This document shows positions 25,501 to 28,877 of a stretch of DNA of 28,877 bases, piece by piece. Position 1 is the stretch's first letter. The number at the start of each line of letters is the position of its first letter. The stretch lies in contig JAXOFM010000009.1 of NCBI GenBank assembly GCA_044841755.1, forward strand, positions 1 through 28,877, in the 5' to 3' direction. The notes beneath the pieces were generated by a model, which saw only the letters and a program-made list of their open reading frames with translations, was not told where the DNA came from and ran no database searches. The DNA comes from CAZAPO01 sp044841755. Lineage in GTDB: Bacteria; Bacteroidota; Bacteroidia; Flavobacteriales; Flavobacteriaceae. A program made the translations under genes and the position numbers.

Positions 25501-27770
25501 GTTACAGAGAACACATTACTTGCTTGATAATTTGTGCCATCTAAGCTATACTCGTAACCAGAAGGTACATCGTTTACGGTAATTGTACCAGGAGTTGTAC
25601 AAATGATATCTGATGAGGTTACAGTCGCATTTAATAAATTAGTATACACATTAAAAAAAAACTGTACAAAACAACCTCCATCAAAATTTATTGTTAATCT
25701 GTATTGCCCTGCAGTGTCAGCTGAGTAATCTGGACCTGTTCCAACTTGGTTCCAGACACATGAGTCGTCTTCATTTGCACAGTCTTGATTAGTTACAGCT
25801 GCACAGCTGGTTTCGTCTAGTATTTCCCAAATAATGGAAGTAGCTCCTGCAAGATTAGTTTCAATCAACCTAGAATCGTTGGCACCACATAGAAATATAT
25901 TAGGAAGTTCTTTTCCGTTATTAGGACAGATTACTACTTCATCTGCATAAGGAATTACTGGATTAGGAATGTCTGCTCCAAAAAGCTCTACAACAAATTC
26001 CTGTACAATTGATTGACATGGAGCTTCAGCAGTATTAAATACATAGTAAGTTCCAGGGTCAGTTATAGTAATAGTTTGGTTAGTTCCTATTTCTGGTGAA
26101 CCACTTGTACTTGTTGACCAAGAGTAGTTTACGTATCCATCAGCAGCCGTTAAATTTACACTAGTTCCACAAAGAACAACTTCTTCTGTAAATGTACAAT
26201 CATCAAGGTCTGCTAAAAAGTTTGTTGCTTGTGGCGTTAATAAACAACCTGTATTACTATTTACACTTGGATCGTCTGTTATAACAAAATCAGGATTAAT
26301 TGTACCTCTGTAAGTAGCAAATGCTTGGTTGAGAATTAAATTATCACAAGAGTTTACCAAATGACTACAAGTTTCTACAGTTTTAACCTGAATACGAATT
26401 TCATAGACAGGATCATTTTCTTCAACCAATGAATCATCAATGTCAAAAACAAGTTCTCGAGTAGCAGGATCATAACTTGCTACTGTAACTCCAGGAGGAA
26501 GTACTAAATCTGTTGGATGATTGTAAACAATATTTATAGGAAGTACATCTCTAATTTGGAAATTTGTGGCGTCATCATTTCCATTATTTTGAAAACCGAT
26601 AATATAATTAAGCGGTTGATCTAGTCCTACGGTTTGCCCTCCAATATCATTTCCCATATCATCTTCAACAATTTTTGTAAGCACAATATTTGGAGCAATA
26701 ATTTCTATGGCAAAGGCGCTAAAGTAGTAATAATAAATATCCAGATTACTTCCTAAACTTATAGTAGCAGATGTATCACCGTTACCAATTAGGGAATTCC
26801 CTGGATTTGGAATATTAATAATACCAGCATCGAAGCCTAGTGTATTAGAACTGTTAGGATTTCTTGTTAAGAAAAGCTCTGGAGTATTGGTGACAGGATC
26901 GATATATGATACCGAACTGTTAAAGAAATTATTACCTGGGCGTATGATATTTCCAGCATTATCAGTAGCATTAATAGTAGTACCATTTAATCTTAAATAA
27001 TCTCCAGTATAGCTTTGATCACCCTCTATAGTACTAAACGCAAAAGCAGCACGTACTGGTCCAGTTGGAATTGTTGTAAATCCTGAAACTGGAAAGGTTT
27101 CGTTAATAGCACTGGTGATTTTTGTAAAACCATCAAAAGATGTAATGTACTTAGCTGGCAAAACAGGATCTTCATAAATAATAAAAAGCGACCACCCAGC
27201 TGAGAGCCCTTCTGAGTTTGGTCTAGGACCAACTAATGATGAAATATTAGCAACAGTATAAGTTCCTTCAGGATCTGGTAAAGCTGTAAGCATATCGGTT
27301 ACATCATGATAGTATACGTATGTATTTGAGTTGTCATTATTAGAAGCATTTTGAAAATAAATCTCTGTTCCTGTAATATCAGTATATGTTCCGCCAGGTG
27401 TTTTAAATTTAATTTCAGAAATAGGATCAGTACCGTTGACTACTGCACTCCAATATAGTCCTGCATAAACAATTTGGTAACAACTATCTGCACTTGGCAC
27501 ATCTAAATCAGCGCTACTAGAATTAAAAGTTGTTGGGTCTCCATCAATATCTACATTAACTGCTGCATTAATAATGTCATTAGTTCCAGAACCATGGTAT
27601 GGATCAGTAACATGTAAACCAATATTACTATTACCAATTAAAAGCATATCTCCCTTAATTGCCTCATCGTATCTTGGCGAGAATGGAACAACGTTTTGTG
27701 CGTATGACTGTAGGCCAAATAGTAATAGCAAAATTATGTTGGCAATTTTTAATAATGTAGGTTTGTTCAT
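19548..27770 (-). CDS. Giant SprB-like surface adhesin with T9SS type B sorting domain
   Basis: The product has 2740 residues from ATG 27770. An upstream in-frame TTG at 27788 would only weaken the signal peptide (M-N-K-P-T-L-L-K-I-A-N, cleavage near Y-A-Q). Residues to about 355 form a unique N-terminal region. About 360-495 resembles a DUF11-type stalk domain (L-N-Y-I-I-G-F-Q-N-N-G-N-D). About 530-590 is PKD-like (Y-S-W-S-T-S then P-G-T-Y-Y-V). A Cys-rich stretch near 650-675 precedes about 23 SprB-type repeats (about 710-2640). The last 85 residues are the gliding-motility C-terminal domain, F-T-P-N-N-D-G-T-N-D-E-W through F-D-R-Y-G-R-K and W-D-G-K to G-H-F-T-L-Y-R. This domain directs T9SS export and surface attachment. 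SprB itself is a mobile adhesin for gliding. This paralogue could serve gliding, biofilm or particle binding. It is encoded between a coiled-coil protein and a PorP/SprF-like partner. Confidence 0.93.
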   Translation of the reverse strand: MNKPTLLKIANIILLLLFGLQSYAQNVVPFSPRYDEAIKGDMLLIGNSNIGLHVTDPYHGSGTNDIINAAVNVDIDGDPTTFNSSSADLDVPSADSCYQIVYAGLYWSAVVNGTDPISEIKFKTPGGTYTDITGTEIYFQNASNNDNSNTYVYYHDVTDMLTALPDPEGTYTVANISSLVGPRPNSEGLSAGWSLFIIYEDPVLPAKYITSFDGFTKITSAINETFPVSGFTTIPTGPVRAAFAFSTIEGDQSYTGDYLRLNGTTINATDNAGNIIRPGNNFFNSSVSYIDPVTNTPELFLTRNPNSSNTLGFDAGIINIPNPGNSLIGNGDTSATISLGSNLDIYYYYFSAFAIEIIAPNIVLTKIVEDDMGNDIGGQTVGLDQPLNYIIGFQNNGNDDATNFQIRDVLPINIVYNHPTDLVLPPGVTVASYDPATRELVFDIDDSLVEENDPVYEIRIQVKTVETCSHLVNSCDNLILNQAFATYRGTINPDFVITDDPSVNSNTGCLLTPQATNFLADLDDCTFTEEVVLCGTSVNLTAADGYVNYSWSTSTSGSPEIGTNQTITITDPGTYYVFNTAEAPCQSIVQEFVVELFGADIPNPVIPYADEVVICPNNGKELPNIFLCGANDSRLIETNLAGATSIIWEILDETSCAAVTNQDCANEDDSCVWNQVGTGPDYSADTAGQYRLTINFDGGCFVQFFFNVYTNLLNATVTSSDIICTTPGTITVNDVPSGYEYSLDGTNYQASNVFSVTTPGNYTVYIRQIGIPTNPCVFTIPDVQINERDFSGTVTVTQPLCHGDKGSIQIAANDADPQYSYELHQGATLVNSVGPIVDNTYTFDNLNPGTYTATITTENGCVHIEDVTITEPPLLTVSAAVTTPLTCTDGEITIYPVGGTPPYYYFINGDTNFQTIPVVNVTSAGTYTIEVVDSNNCSATTTIDIDTLPEPDFTVNATDILCSDAGDTGTITVNVTNSNGYTLEYSIDGGTTFFNSPVFIGLADGNYDVVVQYTIGTAVCTTTPQIVTINTNTAISGTAELTSTYTCAATGTITVNNVSGGTPPYMYSIDGVNFQAGNTFTGLTDGTYAISIQDANNCTFITSPVIIDPLNPPTDLTFDHSPIDCSTNTTTVTITGVTGGTGVLEYQIIAPAANTTSYQISNVFSGLEPGTYTFQVRDENDCEYAETYTIDPLPQPTVTVVLTEGLDCTVTPDAVITGTITGVAPFNYSVSTNGGAYVALGATTTPFTYTTATAGTYQFEITDANGCTIESSVVTVNPISPPNISALVQTQPILCNGDSNGAIDITIDTLVGVPPFTINVYNDTTGTDYGTQTSGLPAGSYTITVTDNNSCTATDTITLSEPDAIVIDYTTIDITCTAGGVSQGSIIVNSVTGGTAPYTYHVTGSNGYSNSEFNASGTTSVSFNVVDFGLYQINVIDTNGCSVLEQDVLVASPPTDLDISITPTVDCTIGGQAVVAIGSTLPSSGPFYFAIYQGPGMAYPNPAGAWLPEDFPGSQFATFNGLTPGVTYTFIIYDASTNCHYYETASASIPTNSTLSVSAFSSENITCTGSADGNVTFTVDSVYGTAVNVTYEIFDSLSLQTTGITGSGTVTAGGSLTVSNLGPLPFGNYFVSITETSGPNSGCGIITAPFNITESENLLNLSVSIDQDANCNSNSGVVSAIASDGTAPYRYQITTTATTPLQTDPSWATASIFNVDAGNYYVHVIDAYNCIISSPVAVVPLAPSPVISASVNDQCTTAEGGFEIDVTLDVAGIAPYSYSINGGAFQTLTAPFTISNLFSGTHTVEIQDANGCGNIVSVDILAPLEIIPEVTTMPTCNDDDGQITVTTSDGSGSFTYNISPNPASISLAGNVFSGVPSGTYTVTVTDTVTSCTEEIIIVLAEAIPPTFTTTPSAITCFGDNNGSFEIDIAGYSGTYTYEVFDNGGTSVSGLVNANTSTNPEIVTGMSAGTFTVVITETTSPFCSATGNVIISSPADALTLSATETSNVTCDNNQGTITAIANGGWGDYEYELTGAATITYSSNGTFTGLSAGNYTINARDAGGCIVSTNVTLIEPAPITATFTPNTTNLACFEDQNASITITNVTGGVGTEYTYTLNTISPTTSTSGPQSSNVFNNLGAGTYTVTVSDGSQCLLTSIDIIITEPSPIDANLVATTTQTCLTDASLTLSATGGTGIYEYSNDSSFTTVLGSFTNSINFQVSEGTYQFYVRDANGCISNVSNEITIDPLPSLAINLESQNPTISCTGDNSGSIIATAQGGLGNYIYTLQDTLGNTIPATQNSPGIFTELIAGTYVVYVESGDCNTATAAITITEPSNPLNATYTVSDVTCSGENDGILVINATGGTGIIKYAISPQLDQFFESNVFENLAPDNYTVIVQDVLGCYTTFDFTITDAIPVILSIVPNSLFEETCTGDGNGEFSVDISGGTLPYSVSLDNYDGTYITGASGQTIFDFTGLNGGDHTVYVRDAQGCESEWNITFPNSVNIDPIAEVAYICDNNVMGNTITVNVDETSVDPLDLDYSLDGNPYQTSNIFNNVAPGSHFIEVRHVNGCIQITEVFVVEDLPPVSLILAEGNEAGEIIANAAGGTGIYEFEMNGENYRDINTFLITDSGVYQVLVTDSAGCQAVAQIEIEILDPCIPNYFTPNNDGTNDEWTIGCSDKYPDLEFDIFDRYGRKVGSYKVGQYWDGKYEGKELPTGDYWYVVRPNSNALRKEYVGHFTLYR
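19850..25640 (-). repeat. Array of about 23 degenerate SprB-type protein repeats
   Basis: By eye I count about 23 units of roughly 84 codons each. The pattern is: a hydrophobic strand of the type L-x-V-x-A, a Cys after about ten residues, an acidic or Asn-rich turn, G-x-I-x-I/V, G-G-T-x-P-Y-x-Y-S-I-D-G, F-x-x-L-x-x-G-T-Y-T, and V-x-D-x-x-G-C, where the second Cys can pair with the first. Units differ at the DNA level, so the array is old and not made of recent perfect duplications. The last unit before the sorting domain lacks the usual early Cys. The count is approximate. Confidence 0.8.
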
Positions 27771-27839
27771 GATTCTTATGTTTATCAATCTAGTTTCATT
27801 TTAGGGCTTTATGAATCTAAATTGGGCCTTTCTTTACTC
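27771..27839. other. Short spacer between coiled-coil gene and adhesin gene
   Basis: These 69 bases separate two minus-strand genes. The gap is short enough for cotranscription. I see no hairpin or promoter that I can support. The TTG at 27788 lies inside it and is rejected as a start. Confidence 0.5.
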
Positions 27840-28877
27840 TTATTTCTCAATTTTTACAATGGACATTTTAATATTATATGGCAAACTTCCTTTCTCTTGC
27901 AAAGACTTATTAGCGTCTTGAAGATTGTTGAATTTGTTGTAATAGATATAATACTTACTTGTATTAGTATCGTAAAAGAAATCTACATCTGCTTGTCCTG
28001 ATGCTATAACCTTTGTTACAAAATCATCTCGTTTTTCAATTTCTCTATGCACTGCAACTATCAAGTAATAACCTTCTTCTGCATGACTAATGTTCTTAAG
28101 TATTTGAATGTTATCTGGTTGTTCTTCACCAAAATCGAAATCCTCAGTTTTGTATGCTTGACTACTTACTTCTGTTATTTTCTTTATATTTTGAAGAGTA
28201 GCTCTATCTTTTTCATATCTATCTGACTCATTATCGAAACCGGCTCGTTTAATTCTACGGTTACGTTCAAATTCCGTAGCAACCCTAATGTTTTCTAACC
28301 TTGTTTCCAGATTTATCTTTGCTTGTACAATTTGTTTTTGTTCTGTACTTAAGCGCTCAAGTGTTTTTCTGTAGAATAGACTAACTTCTTCCAGATAAAT
28401 TGTTTCAGCATTGAACCTATCATCGTATAATTCTTTTAATTCCTTTATTTGATTATCTCTAGATTCAATCTCACTGTCTAAATTTGCTTTAATAGTTTGC
28501 AATCTGTTATTTTCTTCTGTAATACTCTTAAAAGGTTTAGGCGCTACCTCAATTCCTTGTTCATTTAAATCATTCTCTTCTTTTAAATCCTTAAGGTCTT
28601 GATTCTTTATCTCCACAAGATCATCTAATTGTTGTAATAGTTTATCTTGGGTGGCCTTGGAATCTTCAGCTTTTTGTGCAATAGCATTCATTTCTTTTCC
28701 AAGCTCGTCTTTTGGATTTGTAATCAATTCTTCTTTAGCTCTTTCTTCAGCCTCTTCTTTAGCTTTTTGAGCTGCTAGTTGTTTAGCCTTTTCTTCAGCT
28801 TCTTCTTTAGCTTTTTGAGCTGCTAGTTGTTTAGCCTTTTCTTCAGCTTCTTCTTTAGCTTTTTGAGCTGCTAGTTG
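27840..28877 (-). CDS. Coiled-coil protein with SPOR-like C-terminal domain (5' end outside window)
   Basis: An open frame enters from the right edge and stops at 27840, covering 345 complete codons. A TTG at about 28727 is not a real start because the frame continues upstream without a stop. The first part is a 16-residue tandem repeat (Q-L-A-A-Q-K-A-K-E-E-A-E-E-K-A-K), then a long, highly charged coiled coil (about 220 residues). The last 80 or so residues, from E-E-G-Y-Y-L-I-V-A-V to Y-N-I-K-M-S-I-V-K-I-E-K with D-T-N-T-S-K-Y-Y-I-Y-Y, look like a SPOR-type fold, which often binds peptidoglycan. It is upstream of, and probably cotranscribed with, the SprB-like adhesin. Related long proteins next to SprB-like genes are thought to assist surface-adhesin assembly. 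The precise role here is unknown, and a periplasmic tether is only a guess. Confidence 0.8.
   Translation of the reverse strand, partial: QLAAQKAKEEAEEKAKQLAAQKAKEEAEEKAKQLAAQKAKEEAEERAKEELITNPKDELGKEMNAIAQKAEDSKATQDKLLQQLDDLVEIKNQDLKDLKEENDLNEQGIEVAPKPFKSITEENNRLQTIKANLDSEIESRDNQIKELKELYDDRFNAETIYLEEVSLFYRKTLERLSTEQKQIVQAKINLETRLENIRVATEFERNRRIKRAGFDNESDRYEKDRATLQNIKKITEVSSQAYKTEDFDFGEEQPDNIQILKNISHAEEGYYLIVAVHREIEKRDDFVTKVIASGQADVDFFYDTNTSKYYIYYNKFNNLQDANKSLQEKGSLPYNIKMSIVKIEK
28734..28877 (-). repeat. 48-bp tandem coding repeat, at least three copies
   Basis: Copies lie at 28734-28781, 28782-28829 and 28830-28877. The second and third are identical. The first differs at three bases, as expected for an edge copy. 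Each encodes 16 residues rich in Ala, Lys and Glu that would form a continuous helix or coiled coil. The array runs off the window end, so the true copy number is unknown. Confidence 0.95.

Noticed and set aside
19850..25640. Repeat array considered as a CRISPR or DNA-level satellite
   Set aside because: The periodicity is in the protein (about 84 codons) and is degenerate in DNA; there are no short identical direct repeats with unique spacers.
27771..27788. Upstream TTG start for the giant adhesin
   Set aside because: The ATG at 27770 gives a standard signal peptide; the six extra residues from the TTG would add nothing and TTG starts are rarer.
28725..28727. TTG at 28727 as the start of the coiled-coil gene
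   Set aside because: The frame continues upstream through the 48-bp repeats to the window edge without a stop, so the gene is 5'-truncated by the window and does not start here.

Overview
The window looks like an AT-rich chromosome segment from a member of the Bacteroidota, most likely a marine Flavobacteriaceae. The evidence is a type IX secretion (T9SS) type B / gliding-motility C-terminal sorting domain, SprB-type repeats, a PorP/SprF-family protein, FtsX/MacB-type permeases of the style that begins M-I-K-N-Y, and translation starts without Shine-Dalgarno boxes but with A-rich leaders. I saw no tRNA, rRNA, CRISPR array or insertion sequence.

Layout from left to right. (1) 1-854, minus: the N-terminal part of a secreted protein with HYR-like repeats that runs off the left edge. 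(2) 1133-4023, minus: a tight two-gene unit encoding a periplasmic FecR-domain protein and, 2 nt downstream, a membrane protein that fuses a CHASE2 sensor to a cytoplasmic TIR domain with the candidate catalytic glutamate in place. This is the least ordinary part of the window. (3) 4166-6845, minus: a sigma-54-dependent NtrC-type response regulator overlapping its histidine kinase. (4) 7048-18482, plus, divergent from (3): a seven-gene MacAB-TolC-like tripartite exporter cluster with a HlyD-type adaptor, an ATPase, three consecutive paralogous full-length permeases, a second ATPase and a TolC-like outer-membrane protein. (5) 18535-28877, minus: a cell-surface operon with a coiled-coil protein with a SPOR-like C-terminus (5' end outside the window), a 2740-residue SprB-like adhesin and a PorP/SprF-like outer-membrane partner.

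How the parts may work together. The kinase has two membrane helices and almost no extracytoplasmic loop, and the regulator is of the sigma-54 activator type. In the 202-nt divergent region lies a weak -24/-12-like element 25-40 nt before the adaptor start. About 54-92 nt upstream of that element are two 17-bp TGT-N11-ACA sites exactly 22 bp apart. Together these suggest that the two-component pair directly activates the exporter operon, perhaps sensing the exporter or membrane stress. The FecR/CHASE2-TIR pair may form a separate envelope-sensing switch with an NAD-cleaving or TIR-signalling output. The right-hand operon follows the known sprB/sprF logic, in which a PorP/SprF protein assists secretion or attachment of the giant T9SS substrate. 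All functional links are inferences from sequence and gene order.
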